Assembly: GCA_016844945.1 (NCBI GenBank)
Contig: JAERTJ010000100.1
Location: 62,001-126,000 of the forward strand
Direction of reading: 5' to 3'
Length of the DNA: 64,000 bases
Source of the DNA: Fidelibacterota bacterium
Lineage (GTDB): Bacteria; Fidelibacterota; UBA8477; JABMPR01
In this document: piece after piece, positions 37,874-47,059 of the stretch
How the letters are laid out: the number at the start of each line of letters is the position of its first letter
Numbering within the stretch: position 1 is the first letter of the stretch
Made by a program: the position numbers and the translations under genes
Notes under the pieces: generated by a model
What the model was told of the DNA's origin: nothing
What the model saw: only the letters and a program-made list of their open reading frames with translations
The model's database searches: none

Positions 37874-39754
37874 ATGTATGGCAAACGTTTTTTCTGTTTA
37901 GTCGTTCTATTAATAGGATTTGTACAGGCAACAGATACCTGGGACAGAAGTTTTCCAGGTATGGAATATCTCCATCGTACCACCAATACACCCTGGGATA
38001 TTCATGTTCTCGTCATTGATTTAAAGCAACCGGGCATCACCAGTAAAGTGACGCTGGCTCAAGACCAGGTCTATGGGCGTGAAATTGTATCACAAATGGC
38101 AATTAGACATGGGGTGACCGCTGCAATCAATGGTGACTTTTGTAGTTTGAATGATGGAATCCCGCAGGGGATAACCGTCCTGGATAATGTGATTGCGACT
38201 GCACCAAAATTCAGAACGGCGCTGGGCTTTACTCAAAATTCTACTGCTACCATAGGAATGTGGACAGACCGCTGGAACTGGTATGCCAGCGTCGCTGATG
38301 AACAGGGGAATGAGCACCACTTGGTTATGATGAATCTTGATGTAAACGCGGACTGGCTGTGTCTTTTTACCGATCTCTATGGCTGTGCTACTCCGGGATC
38401 AAGTCTTTCTAACAATGTTGTAGAAGTACTGGTGAATGCAGATAGCCTAGTCCAGGAAATTAGAGAGAACCAACCGGGTCTAAATATTCCTTCTGGATCA
38501 TTTGTTCTCACAGGACGTGAGAGTGCTGCGGATTGGCTGATTACGAACATAAGTCTTGGGGAACAGATAAGTCTAGATTTGGCAACACTTCCAGATTGGC
38601 GGAATTTACAACAAGCAGTAAGTGGCGGTCCTCGTTTCGTTGCAAATGGGGCATACTATAGTGACCCCATGTCGCCCTTCCCAGGGGGTGAAGATTTTAC
38701 CATGTCCTATAAGGAAGCTTATTACAATTCTCGGCAACCACGTTCAGCTGCAGGGACGACAATTGATGGAGATACCCTGATTTTTGCTGTCGTTGATGGT
38801 AGACAATCGCATAGCGCTGGAATGACCTTGCGTGAACTGGCAAGTCTGATGATCGAGTTTGGTGCAAACGATGCCCTCCAGTTTGACAGTGGCGGATCTG
38901 CTACATTCTTTTTAGATGGAACGGTTCGCAATTCTCCCTCTGATGGAAGTGAGCGTCCTATTGCAAATGCCCTGTGTATCAATTCAACACAAAATTTTAT
39001 TAATATCGCACCAGATGCCACGATTCTGTCTGTCAGTGATGAACTGCTTCCAGATCACCCTGCGTCTAAATTGATTGATGGGGACAAATCCAGATCCGGT
39101 GGGAAGTGGGCAGATCTAACCAGTGACATCCCCTGGATAGAATTGGATCTTGGTTCAGTCTATCCACTTACACACCACCAGCTCTTTCATGCATCCTATG
39201 CCGGGGATGAGGCTTACCTGAATACAAAAGAATTCAAGATATATTCACGCCTGGATACAAATTCTGCCTGGGAGGAAGACTTCCATGTTGATAATGCACG
39301 CTACCAGGAGCAGGATAATTTATGTTCCTATACTGAACCTAAAATGGCACGGTTTGTTCGTTTGGAGATCCTTCAATCCAATCATCTGGATTATGAAGAT
39401 TATTTACGCCAACCTGAATATGGAATTTACATTAGAGATCCAGAAATGGCTATTGACGGGCTGAATGAGTCGCCCAATACTTTTCATGTGAGTCAGAATT
39501 TTCCTAACCCATTCAACCCCTCTACGACTCTGAGCTACTCCCTAAATGAAGCCAACCGGGTTAAGGTCACCATTTATGATATGAACGGTCGTGAGATCAT
39601 TCAATTGTTAAATGAGGAGCAGGATAGAGGTTCATATGAGATCAGATGGCAAGGTATGACCTCTCAGCAGATACAGGTTGATACAGGAATTTATTTTACA
39701 CGATTTGAGGTAGGCTCGCAGTTTAAGACTGTAAAAATGGTCTATTTGAAATAA
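37874..39754 (+). CDS. Secreted NAGPA-type phosphodiester glycosidase with C-terminal sorting domain
   Basis: This 626-residue protein has a signal peptide (1-20). A phosphodiester-glycosidase (NAGPA/DUF2233) domain (about 35-375) follows, with VTAAINGDFCS, AVSGGPRFVANG, RSAAGTTIDGDTLIFAVVDG and DALQFDSGGSATFFLDG. A discoidin/F5-8C-like beta domain (about 385-520) is next. The end (about 535-626) is an FPNPFNPSTTLSYSL sorting/FlgD-like module ending KTVKMVYLK. The first domain may remove sugar-phosphodiester caps; the middle domain may bind glycans. GGGGAG lies nine bases before the ATG. Confidence 0.85.
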   Translation: MYGKRFFCLVVLLIGFVQATDTWDRSFPGMEYLHRTTNTPWDIHVLVIDLKQPGITSKVTLAQDQVYGREIVSQMAIRHGVTAAINGDFCSLNDGIPQGITVLDNVIATAPKFRTALGFTQNSTATIGMWTDRWNWYASVADEQGNEHHLVMMNLDVNADWLCLFTDLYGCATPGSSLSNNVVEVLVNADSLVQEIRENQPGLNIPSGSFVLTGRESAADWLITNISLGEQISLDLATLPDWRNLQQAVSGGPRFVANGAYYSDPMSPFPGGEDFTMSYKEAYYNSRQPRSAAGTTIDGDTLIFAVVDGRQSHSAGMTLRELASLMIEFGANDALQFDSGGSATFFLDGTVRNSPSDGSERPIANALCINSTQNFINIAPDATILSVSDELLPDHPASKLIDGDKSRSGGKWADLTSDIPWIELDLGSVYPLTHHQLFHASYAGDEAYLNTKEFKIYSRLDTNSAWEEDFHVDNARYQEQDNLCSYTEPKMARFVRLEILQSNHLDYEDYLRQPEYGIYIRDPEMAIDGLNESPNTFHVSQNFPNPFNPSTTLSYSLNEANRVKVTIYDMNGREIIQLLNEEQDRGSYEIRWQGMTSQQIQVDTGIYFTRFEVGSQFKTVKMVYLK

Positions 39755-39889
39755 CAAATTTCCAATACCAGATCTTTTTGTCTCACTGACCGCTATTTTG
39801 TCATGGAAAGACATCTTTTTTTGTCACGTCCATGCCATCAGGTACTCAAACACTTGCCAGGTTTGAGCAACTTTCTGAAAGGGGAAGAC

Positions 39890-41239
39890 ATGCAGAAAAA
39901 ATTTGTGATCATCGGTGGGGATGCGGCGGGTATGAGTGCCGCAAGCAAGATCAGGCGCTTGCAGCCCAATGCAGAGTTAGTGGTCTTCGAGAAAGGTCAT
40001 CATATCAGTTTTGCAGCATGTGGCTTGCCCTATTGGCTAGGGGGTGTTATCAAGGATGGAAGCAAGTTGGAAGTGCTTACTCCTGAGATAGCCAGGGAGA
40101 AACGCGGTATTGATGTTCGCACGCAACATGAAGTCATCAATATTGATGTGGCAACAAACACTGTAACAGTGGCAAACCACTCAAACGGTGAAACATTCAC
40201 AGAAGTATATGATAAGCTACTGATTGCCACAGGCGCTCGAGCAATTATCCCGCCTATCCCCGGTATTGCAAGTCAAGGTATTTTCACTCTGAGAAGCCTG
40301 GCAGATGGACAGAAAATTCACAGCTATGTGGATGAGCATAAGGTTTCTCATGCTACAATAGTAGGTGCAGGCTATGTGGGGCTTGAAATGGCTGAAGCTT
40401 TCAGAAATCTTAACATTGATGTCACCATGGTCGAAATGATGAATCAGGTTGCCCCGACCTTTGACGGGGATATGCTTGATAAGTTAACTGAGCATGTTCA
40501 GGAACAGGGCGTTGACCTTAGGCTTGGAACCCACGTTAATGAATTTTCATCCAATGATGACAAAATCATAGTTCATACTTCAGGAGGAGATTTGAAAACA
40601 GATCTGGTTCTGGTTTCAACAGGGGTGCAACCCAATTCAGAAATAGCCAGGGAAGCAGGAATATCCGTCGGTGCAAGTGGAGCTATAAGCGTCAATAAAA
40701 GCATGCTGACAAATATTGAAAACATATATGCCGCTGGAGATTGTATTGAGCATAACCACCTCGTTCTGAATGAAGACGTTTGGATTCCACTGGCTACCTC
40801 TGCCAATAAGGGGGGGCGTATTGCCGGAGAGAATATGGCGGGTGGAGCAAACCGTTTTCCTGGAGTCCTGGGAACCGCAGTGGTAAAAGTCTTTGATTAT
40901 ACCCTCGCTCAAACGGGTCTAACTGAAAAACAGGCAGTGCAATCAGCCAAGTTTGGTGAGATTGAATCAACACTGATCACTGCAGGGAGTAAAGCTCATT
41001 ACTACCCTGGATCCACTCCCATTACTGTGAAGCTGATTACAGAGAAAACCAGCAAACGCCTCCTGGGTGCCCAGATGGTGAGCAGGTCTGATATTTCAAA
41101 GCGGATGGATGTTTTGGCAACAGCTATCACAGCCCGCATGACTGTAGAAGATATTGCCTTGTTGGATTTAACCTATGCACCGCCCGTAGCACCCGTCTAC
41201 GATCCAATTCACGTGGCAGCAAGTGTTGCCAGTAAATGA
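39890..41239 (+). CDS. CoA-disulfide reductase-like FAD/NAD(P)H oxidoreductase
   Basis: This 449-residue flavoprotein is of the CoADR/NADH oxidase/persulfide reductase group. It has a FAD-binding IIGGDAAGMSAASKI, the single redox Cys in ISFAACGLPYW, LLIATGARAIIPP, the NAD-binding VGAGYVGLEMAEAF, the second FAD motif NIYAAGDCIE and a C-terminal dimerisation domain. There is no fused rhodanese domain, unlike some CoADR-RHD proteins, but a rhodanese gene is nearby. The start is MQKKFV with AAGGGGAA upstream; a start 29 codons earlier would add an unlikely tail. Substrate could be CoA disulfide, polysulfide or oxygen. Confidence 0.88.
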   Translation: MQKKFVIIGGDAAGMSAASKIRRLQPNAELVVFEKGHHISFAACGLPYWLGGVIKDGSKLEVLTPEIAREKRGIDVRTQHEVINIDVATNTVTVANHSNGETFTEVYDKLLIATGARAIIPPIPGIASQGIFTLRSLADGQKIHSYVDEHKVSHATIVGAGYVGLEMAEAFRNLNIDVTMVEMMNQVAPTFDGDMLDKLTEHVQEQGVDLRLGTHVNEFSSNDDKIIVHTSGGDLKTDLVLVSTGVQPNSEIAREAGISVGASGAISVNKSMLTNIENIYAAGDCIEHNHLVLNEDVWIPLATSANKGGRIAGENMAGGANRFPGVLGTAVVKVFDYTLAQTGLTEKQAVQSAKFGEIESTLITAGSKAHYYPGSTPITVKLITEKTSKRLLGAQMVSRSDISKRMDVLATAITARMTVEDIALLDLTYAPPVAPVYDPIHVAASVASK

Positions 41240-41274
41240 AAAAAGTGTTGATACGTTTGTAACCGAGGAATGTG

Positions 41275-41484
41275 ATGATAAATAAAGAAATGCTGATCGA
41301 AGACCTGGTAAATGAATATCCTAGACTCGTTGGACCATTGAAAGTTGAGGGTATTGTATGTATTGCCTGCGGCGAGGCAGTCTGGGGAACACTTGAAGCT
41401 CAAGCCAAAGACAAAGGACTCGATAATATCGATGAGATTGTAGAGCGCATGAACAAATTGTTGATGAGTGAAATTGGCGAATGA
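41275..41484 (+). CDS. DUF1858 domain protein
   Basis: This 69-residue protein is a single DUF1858 domain: IEDLVNEYPRLVGPLKVEGI, then VCIACGEAVWGTLEAQAKDKG with two conserved Cys (C-x2-C), then a helix (IDEIVERMNKLL). Such domains often accompany sulfur- or redox-related proteins and hybrid-cluster-type enzymes. Start at ATG 41275 with GAGG upstream; a GTG one codon earlier is possible. It lies between the flavoprotein and OsmC genes. Confidence 0.85.
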   Translation: MINKEMLIEDLVNEYPRLVGPLKVEGIVCIACGEAVWGTLEAQAKDKGLDNIDEIVERMNKLLMSEIGE

Positions 41485-41554
41485 TTTGATAGGTTGGCTG
41501 ATCGAGGGGATTTCGCTGACGGTTTGATAGTTTATAAGATTGAAAGAGAAAGAA

Positions 41555-41977
41555 ATGTCAGAAATAAAGATACAACAGATAAAAGGGGCAACATTTGCTG
41601 CTCGTGGTCGTTCAAATCATTGGTTGGTTATGGACACACCCGAAAAAGTTGGAGGGGCAGGTGCAGCCAGTAGTCCCATGGAACTCATTCTTTTTGGGTT
41701 AGGTGGATGCACTGCAGTCGATGTAGAAGTAATACTCAAAAAAATGAAAGTACCCGTTGAAAATATTGAGATAGATATCCAGGCTGAAAGGGCTGAGGAA
41801 CACCCAAAGGTCTATACCAAAATTGATATGGTCTATCATTTTTGGGGCAAAGATTTATCTGGAAAAAAATTGGAAAAAGCTGTGAAACTCTCAAAAGATT
41901 CCTATTGTTCAGTCAGCGCTATGCTAAAAGAAACTGTAGAAATAACTGCAAGAGTGGAGAACCATAGCACCGTATGA
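41555..41977 (+). CDS. OsmC/YhfA-family protein
   Basis: This 140-residue OsmC-fold protein has ASSPMELILFGLGGCTAVDVEVIL with the first reactive Cys, an internal EEHPKVYTKIDMVYHFWG, and SKDSYCSVSAMLK with the second Cys. This spacing is that of OsmC/YhfA peroxiredoxin-like proteins that reduce organic hydroperoxides or persulfides through a Cys pair. I start it at MSEIKIQ, after AGAGAAAGAA. The TGA overlaps the rhodanese ATG (ATGA). Confidence 0.92.
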   Translation: MSEIKIQQIKGATFAARGRSNHWLVMDTPEKVGGAGAASSPMELILFGLGGCTAVDVEVILKKMKVPVENIEIDIQAERAEEHPKVYTKIDMVYHFWGKDLSGKKLEKAVKLSKDSYCSVSAMLKETVEITARVENHSTV

Positions 41978-42375
41978 TACACCGTTTGATAGCCTATTCC
42001 CTGATCTTGCTTGGTACAGGTAGTACCATCTACATGGGGGTGGAGGGAGTCTTTGGTGATCGAAATAAGATTCCGGCTATGAACGCCGAGTCATTCAGCA
42101 GACAATTCTCAGATTCCAGCCAATATATATTAATCGATGTGAGGACGGAGGCTGAGATTATTCAAACTCCAGCTCCCTGGGAAGGAACTATTCATATCCC
42201 CCTCCTCATGCTGGAAGAGCGATGTACAGAATTGACGGATTTTAAGGATCAGCCAATGATGCTCATTTGTCCCACTGGGAATAGATCTCGACAAGGAGCT
42301 CGTGTGCTTCGCTTAGCAGGATTTGATGCGTGGTATTTGGAGAACGGCATGTTTATTGATGAAGGAAAGCTGTGA
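41974..42375 (+). CDS. Membrane-anchored rhodanese-like protein
   Basis: This 133-residue protein has an N-terminal hydrophobic segment (about 6-26, AYSLILLGTGSTIYMGVEGV) that could be a signal anchor, and one rhodanese domain with YILIDVRTEAEI and the active-site loop ICPTGNRSRQGA (Cys near 109). The Cys makes a persulfide in rhodaneses. The membrane anchor suggests it works at or outside the membrane. It is coupled to OsmC by ATGA and to the next gene by TGATG. Confidence 0.9.
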   Translation: MIHRLIAYSLILLGTGSTIYMGVEGVFGDRNKIPAMNAESFSRQFSDSSQYILIDVRTEAEIIQTPAPWEGTIHIPLLMLEERCTELTDFKDQPMMLICPTGNRSRQGARVLRLAGFDAWYLENGMFIDEGKL

Positions 42376-42596
42376 TGGATAAAAGATATATAAAAATGTT
42401 ATCAGGATTAGTAATAGGAGCTTCCCTTGGCTTCCTATATTACTATTATGTTGGTTGTGTATCAGGTACATGTGCGATTACATCTAATCCATATATAAGT
42501 ACCGGGTATGGCGCATTGATGGGGCTGGTGTTTATGTGGCCAGGAGATATGAAGATATTAGGCAGGAAGAATAAGGAGCAAGTTGATGCAAATTAA
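42375..42596 (+). CDS. DUF6132 family small membrane protein
   Basis: This 73-residue protein has two hydrophobic helices around a conserved loop, YYYVGCVSGTCAITSNPYIS, with two Cys. The GCxSGxCxIT pattern defines DUF6132, often found beside rhodanese genes; the Cys pair could take part in thiol exchange or metal binding. I start it at ATG 42375, with AAGGA nine bases upstream. The end overlaps the next gene by 11 bases. Confidence 0.82.
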   Translation: MDKRYIKMLSGLVIGASLGFLYYYYVGCVSGTCAITSNPYISTGYGALMGLVFMWPGDMKILGRKNKEQVDAN

Positions 42597-43050
42597 AAAA
42601 TTACTTCTATTGGTGATGTCTGGACTCCTCATCTTCACTGGTTGTGAGGATTCTGATGAGCCCGAAGGCAAAGTAGATCCTCCTGTAAGTCAAGGTAATT
42701 TTCATTTTGTTCAGCATGAAACCACCTATAGCGGTAGTAATGAATTTGTCGTCTTACATGGTGACATCTATAGTCTGTCTGACTCTGCTTTATCAATTAC
42801 AGTCACCAGGGTAAAAAACCAGATTCCTGATTCCTGGAGCTCAGCTTTCTGTGTTGGACCTGCTTGCCTGCCACCCTTTTTAAATGACTTTACCTTTAGC
42901 CTGGCACCTGGTGATACCGCCTTGTTTAGTATTGATACTTATCCAAACGCTGAACCGGGTCAGGGGTCGTGGACGTTTGTTGCAGTTGACTCTTCTACCA
43001 TGGAAATTGATTCTGTCAGTGCCAGTATGGATTGGAGTAGTGCGAATTAG
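42586..43050 (+). CDS. Hypothetical lipoprotein
   Basis: This 154-residue protein has a signal peptide ending in IFTGC (lipobox Cys near 20) followed by an acidic stretch (EDSDEPEG). The body is beta-rich with no recognised enzyme motif; two Cys appear in AFCVGPACLPPF. I do not recognise the family. The start at ATG 42586 lies eight bases after AAGGAG, inside the DUF6132 gene, so the two are probably co-translated. Confidence 0.7.
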   Translation: MQIKKLLLLVMSGLLIFTGCEDSDEPEGKVDPPVSQGNFHFVQHETTYSGSNEFVVLHGDIYSLSDSALSITVTRVKNQIPDSWSSAFCVGPACLPPFLNDFTFSLAPGDTALFSIDTYPNAEPGQGSWTFVAVDSSTMEIDSVSASMDWSSAN

Positions 43051-43117
43051 CACAAGCAAGTTTATTAGTGATTCAGTCACTGCTGATCTATTCGTATCAG
43101 CGAAAAGAGGTCAATAA

Positions 43118-43609
43118 ATGTATCGTATAATAGGTCTACTCCTCATTGTGTCCCTCTCCATTGGACAACAGAAACAATTGCCCCAGGTCAAACTGAAGGA
43201 TATGAAAAACAAGACACATAGTCTTGATAAAATTGTGGATGGGAAGTACTCGCTGATCAATTTTTGGGCGACGTATTGTGTCCCCTGCCGCAAAGAAATG
43301 AAACATCTGAATCGAATCAATAAGACCTATGCAGATCAAAATGTACAGGTCGTCGGTATATCTATTGATGATTCCAGAACAGTGGGTCGTGTTAAATCCA
43401 TGGTCAAATCTCAAAAGTTAAAATACACCATCCTGCTTGACACTGAACAAAAACTGTACAAAAATTTTAATACGACTGCTATGCCATTTTCTATCCTTGT
43501 GGATCCAAGTGGCAAGATCCTTTGGGAGCATACGGGATATTTGCCTGGTGATGAAGCTCAAATGGAATTAGAAATTAAAAAAGCTCTCGCAAGTCAGAAA
43601 AAAAGCTAA
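43118..43609 (+). CDS. TlpA-like secreted thioredoxin
   Basis: This 163-residue protein has a short signal peptide (1-16, ending SLSIGQ) and a thioredoxin-like domain with LINFWATYCVPCRKEMKHL (CxxC near 55-58) and a cis-Pro site TAMPFSILVD. It is a periplasmic or surface TlpA/ResA relative. It is followed nine bases later by a beta-barrel gene and then a second thioredoxin-fold lipoprotein, suggesting an exported thiol-redox unit. It resembles the TlpA at 8655 in fold but differs in CxxC sequence (CVPC, not CGPC). Confidence 0.9.
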   Translation: MYRIIGLLLIVSLSIGQQKQLPQVKLKDMKNKTHSLDKIVDGKYSLINFWATYCVPCRKEMKHLNRINKTYADQNVQVVGISIDDSRTVGRVKSMVKSQKLKYTILLDTEQKLYKNFNTTAMPFSILVDPSGKILWEHTGYLPGDEAQMELEIKKALASQKKS

Positions 43610-43618
43610 TCCCCCCTC

Positions 43619-45313
43619 TTGTTGTCGCTCCTCCAAAAGCTGGTTCTCGTTGCACTCCCCCTGGGTTTATTTGCAGAGGGTGTGTCCTGGAATGTTGGAT
43701 TAAAATCCAGCCTGGGACGTGGAGAACAGGATGAGCTCGAGTATAATTACTTTGAAAACTTCGTAAATGGCTCAATCGAATACGGTCACTGGTATCTTGA
43801 TCTTTCCTTTGAGTCGAGTAAACCTCCTGAATATGGATTTGACCATCAAGGTCTGGATCGACTCTTCATAAGCTATATTGGTGACACACGCTCAGTTGAA
43901 ATTGGGGATATTTCAGCCGTTTTTGGCCGAGGTATGGCTCTGAATCTTGATGAGAACCAGGCCATTGATTTTGATAATGAGATCATGGGTATTAGATTTT
44001 CCTCTATCCTGTTTGATAATCATGAACTGGATTTTGTTGCAGGTTATAACAGTTCGTACAGTTTTTACTCACCTAGCTCAGACCTTCGTATGCCGGATGG
44101 TGAAGCTCAATATGAGCTCGCTGGTGCAGAAGCTACCCTCAATAGCGAGAGTGGGATATGGTCATTCACACCTTATGCAATTATTAGCAGAATGAAATCA
44201 GATTACCTCTGGAATGAGCTTATACCTGAGAATGGTGGGGTAGTCATCGATACTGTAGAACAAACCATGCATGCCATTCAAGGGGGATGGGGTCAATCGC
44301 TCTATGGTGAAAGTTGGGACTTGTATCTAGAATACAATCGCACAATGAAGGCGTTTGATTTTCCCTTATCAGAGCAAATAACGACGGGTTCTGCAAATGA
44401 GGTTAGGCTACTGAATGAGGATATTGAATATACGAGAGAAGCCCAGGCTTTAAACCTTCAGTTGAATTGGTTTCCGGAATGGTTCACGGCAATGTTTGAG
44501 TATAAACGCTATTTAAATGGTCGCGAATCTGCCTCTCAAAAATCTAATCCACTCCTACTGGCAACCAAACCGTTACCCTGGCAGATGGGTCCAACAGGCA
44601 TTCGAGAACATGATATCGCACTCCTGGGGAATGTGACACATCCTGTTGATTATGGTGATGAATTGGGTTGGAATTTTGAATTCCGTAAATCTATTTCTGA
44701 TACCTGGTCTATTGTGTTAAATGCAGCTCAGACTTCTCGAACAGATATTGATGGAACCGGCATTATGCCCAGACGTGATTTCAGTTTAAATCCCTGGCAA
44801 GAGTATTATGCTGAGTTCGAGTACTCAGGCGATGCCTTTTATCAACGATTTCTACTAGCCTATACCCAAACGACTTTGAGTGGGGCTTCAGCTGCTGAAG
44901 TGTTTGACCATTTCACACTGGTCCCTGCTTATCTCTCATGGCACCCCAATAATGATCTCGTATTGTCTACAGTGGTTGAACTACAAGCTACTGAAGCACG
45001 TTCAGAGATTTATGACGGTGAAGCCCTGGAGGGTCATCACTATAAAAGTGGACATTTCATAGCCAGTGCCGATTATAATCATATTTATTCTGCATCAATT
45101 ATCTGGGATACCAGTGATGATCCCGGTCTGGTTGATGAGACTGGAAAAATGCAAAACTGGTTAAGTGGGGAGATTAGTCTAAAACCAATTGATGGTCTTT
45201 GGATTCGAGCATCCTATGGAAAAGAAAAAGGTGGTGTTCGTTGTACTGGAGGTGTTTGTCGCGTGCTGAATCCTTTTGAGGGCTATCGTATGGCTCTGGA
45301 GTGGAGACTATGA
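43619..45313 (+). CDS. Predicted outer-membrane beta-barrel (DUF6029-like)
   Basis: This protein is at most 564 residues. A signal peptide (LQKLVLVALPLGLFAEG) is followed by a beta-strand-rich barrel with the motif VEIGDISAVFGRGMALNLDE, reminiscent of DUF6029 barrels of FCB bacteria, which carry a GDF..xFG.G pattern. The C-terminus ends GYRMALEWRL, with an aromatic-rich last strand. The start is probably TTG with no clear ribosome binding site. Its TGA overlaps the next gene's ATG, so the barrel and the Omp28-like lipoprotein are co-translated. The function is unknown. Confidence 0.72.
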   Translation: MLSLLQKLVLVALPLGLFAEGVSWNVGLKSSLGRGEQDELEYNYFENFVNGSIEYGHWYLDLSFESSKPPEYGFDHQGLDRLFISYIGDTRSVEIGDISAVFGRGMALNLDENQAIDFDNEIMGIRFSSILFDNHELDFVAGYNSSYSFYSPSSDLRMPDGEAQYELAGAEATLNSESGIWSFTPYAIISRMKSDYLWNELIPENGGVVIDTVEQTMHAIQGGWGQSLYGESWDLYLEYNRTMKAFDFPLSEQITTGSANEVRLLNEDIEYTREAQALNLQLNWFPEWFTAMFEYKRYLNGRESASQKSNPLLLATKPLPWQMGPTGIREHDIALLGNVTHPVDYGDELGWNFEFRKSISDTWSIVLNAAQTSRTDIDGTGIMPRRDFSLNPWQEYYAEFEYSGDAFYQRFLLAYTQTTLSGASAAEVFDHFTLVPAYLSWHPNNDLVLSTVVELQATEARSEIYDGEALEGHHYKSGHFIASADYNHIYSASIIWDTSDDPGLVDETGKMQNWLSGEISLKPIDGLWIRASYGKEKGGVRCTGGVCRVLNPFEGYRMALEWRL

Positions 45314-46560
45314 GAGCGACAATCCTTCTGATCATTACTTCCTGCTTGCTATGGTCCTGTCATTGGGCACCTGAAGAGCTAGATGTAAACAGTTTATCCA
45401 CCTACAAGCAGCTGGAAATCATTCGGGGACTTACATCGGAGGTGGATGTCGTGGGATATGATTTCCATGTTTTAGAATACCCAGATCCAGGAATCGTCAC
45501 CTTCACCTCTCATGAATCAGGTCATTTTGAGTTAATGGGAAGATCACCCGGTGTTACGTTACTAAGCATAAGCTATTTCGTGGACCAGGAAGGTCGGCAA
45601 GGTCTGCAATCAGTCATGTATATCAGTGTTGAAGTGAGCGATGGGATTCCTGTTAATGTGCATATTGCAGATACATTGCTAGTGGACATGAGTCAGTATG
45701 TGGACCTGGCTGTGTTGTCGGTAACAGATTCAATGGATATTGAGTATCTTGGTGGCACCCCATCACCTCCAGCTTCAGCGAACTTGGTACCAGGAACATT
45801 CAAGATGGAATTATATGGAATAAATCCAGGTGAGGATAGCCTCCTTGTGAATTTCTACGATGCAACAGATAGCGTTATTCTAGCGTTACCCTTTGAGATT
45901 GAATCATCCATTAAGAAAGTAGCACTGGTGGAATTATTCACCAATAGTGGTTGTATTAATTGTCCCGAAGCAAACCACTACCTGGATAATATTTATAGCG
46001 AATTTTCTGATGATATGACCCTTGTTCGCTATCATGTCAACTGGACGGATCCAGAAGACCCGATGAACCTCTATAACCCTGACGATGTATTGGATCGCGT
46101 AGAGTATTATAATGTATTCACTGCACCTGGTTTTGTCCTGGATGGCAATATGATTAACACAATTGATGAAAATGACTGGATCAATCGCATTGGCGCAGCC
46201 AGTCGCGAATCAACGCCTATCTATATTTCACCTGTTGATTTGGTTACGACCATGGACAGCCTATTTCTTAGTTTCGATCTTGAAAGCTATTCAGTGGTCC
46301 TGAGTGATCTTGATGTATGGTCAATGGTTTTGGAGGATAGCATCTACTATCCCGGAACAAATGGTGAAGAAATTCACATGCAGGTCATGCGAGATATGAC
46401 TTTTTCACAAGTCTCCGGTGACCTTGCAGGATTCCGCGTAAATCATAGTCTGAAAAAGCCTGAGGGCTTCGTAACTGGAGACCTCTTTAGTTTTCTGGTC
46501 TTTATTCAGGACAGATCCTCAAAGCAAGTTATTCAATCCAGAAAACAACACTTGGATTAG
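45310..46560 (+). CDS. Omp28-related lipoprotein with thioredoxin fold
   Basis: This 416-residue protein has a signal peptide ending in LLWSC. An N-terminal beta-rich domain (about 20-200, perhaps Ig-like) is followed by a thioredoxin-like domain with VALVELFTNSGCINCPEANHYL (CxxC near 219-222), as in Omp28-type proteins, and a final beta-sandwich. The CINC pair suggests thiol chemistry. It is coupled to the barrel gene by ATGA, so the two probably work together at the outer membrane. I start it at MRATILL, not three codons earlier. Confidence 0.8.
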   Translation: MRATILLIITSCLLWSCHWAPEELDVNSLSTYKQLEIIRGLTSEVDVVGYDFHVLEYPDPGIVTFTSHESGHFELMGRSPGVTLLSISYFVDQEGRQGLQSVMYISVEVSDGIPVNVHIADTLLVDMSQYVDLAVLSVTDSMDIEYLGGTPSPPASANLVPGTFKMELYGINPGEDSLLVNFYDATDSVILALPFEIESSIKKVALVELFTNSGCINCPEANHYLDNIYSEFSDDMTLVRYHVNWTDPEDPMNLYNPDDVLDRVEYYNVFTAPGFVLDGNMINTIDENDWINRIGAASRESTPIYISPVDLVTTMDSLFLSFDLESYSVVLSDLDVWSMVLEDSIYYPGTNGEEIHMQVMRDMTFSQVSGDLAGFRVNHSLKKPEGFVTGDLFSFLVFIQDRSSKQVIQSRKQHLD

Positions 46561-46561
46561 C

Positions 46562-47005
46562 ATGGCTAGCCTTCATCCATTCTTTGTACATTTCCCAATT
46601 GCCATCTTACTGGTAGCTGTTCTTTTTGATGCTTATGGAGCCTACAAGGCTCACACTCAGAGCACACACAGCGCCTTCGTTCTGCAATTGTTGGCAGGAA
46701 TTGCTGCCATTTTTGCCGCTGTAAGTGGGAATCAGGCAGAAACCATTCTCGTCAAAAGTGCGGAATTGAATGCAGGGGTAGGAGAAGCATTAGATGCCCA
46801 TATCTCAATGGGGAATTTGATGATCTGGGTCATCATAACATTTGTAGGGTTCAGGATGTTTGCTGTTTTGGAGAAAAAAACCTGGGCTCAAGCGGGATGG
46901 GTGTTTCCTGCGCTAGGTCTTGTTGTTGCGGGGTTGGTAATATTTACAGGTTTGCTCGGTGGTGATTTGAGCGCTGACATCCTGGATTTCTATAAAAAAC
47001 ACTAA
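46562..47005 (+). CDS. DUF2231 family membrane protein
   Basis: This 147-residue protein has four hydrophobic helices and starts LHPFFVHFPIAILLVAVLFD, the HPxxVHFPIAL motif of DUF2231. The conserved His residues could bind haem or metal. Members often lie beside cytochromes, and here a di-haem cytochrome c peroxidase gene faces it. It begins just after the Omp28-like gene's stop. Confidence 0.88.
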   Translation: MASLHPFFVHFPIAILLVAVLFDAYGAYKAHTQSTHSAFVLQLLAGIAAIFAAVSGNQAETILVKSAELNAGVGEALDAHISMGNLMIWVIITFVGFRMFAVLEKKTWAQAGWVFPALGLVVAGLVIFTGLLGGDLSADILDFYKKH

Positions 47006-47008
47006 CAC

Positions 47009-47047
47009 CTTGCGAAGACTCAGTGACACATACTGAATCCTCGCAAG
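47009..47047. terminator. Hairpin between convergent genes (possible bidirectional terminator)
   Basis: CTTGCGAAGACTCAG (47009-47023) and CTGAATCCTCGCAAG (47033-47047) pair over 15 bp with two mismatches that become G-U wobbles on the minus strand. It lies between the DUF2231 gene and the cytochrome c peroxidase gene. There is no strong T-tract on either side, so the terminator role is tentative. Confidence 0.5.
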
Positions 47048-47059
47048 ACGCATTAAGCC

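Noticed and set aside
39803-39889. 29-residue N-terminal extension of the flavoprotein
   Set aside because: FAD-binding IIGGDAAG should be near the N-terminus, and AAGGGGAA precedes the inner ATG.
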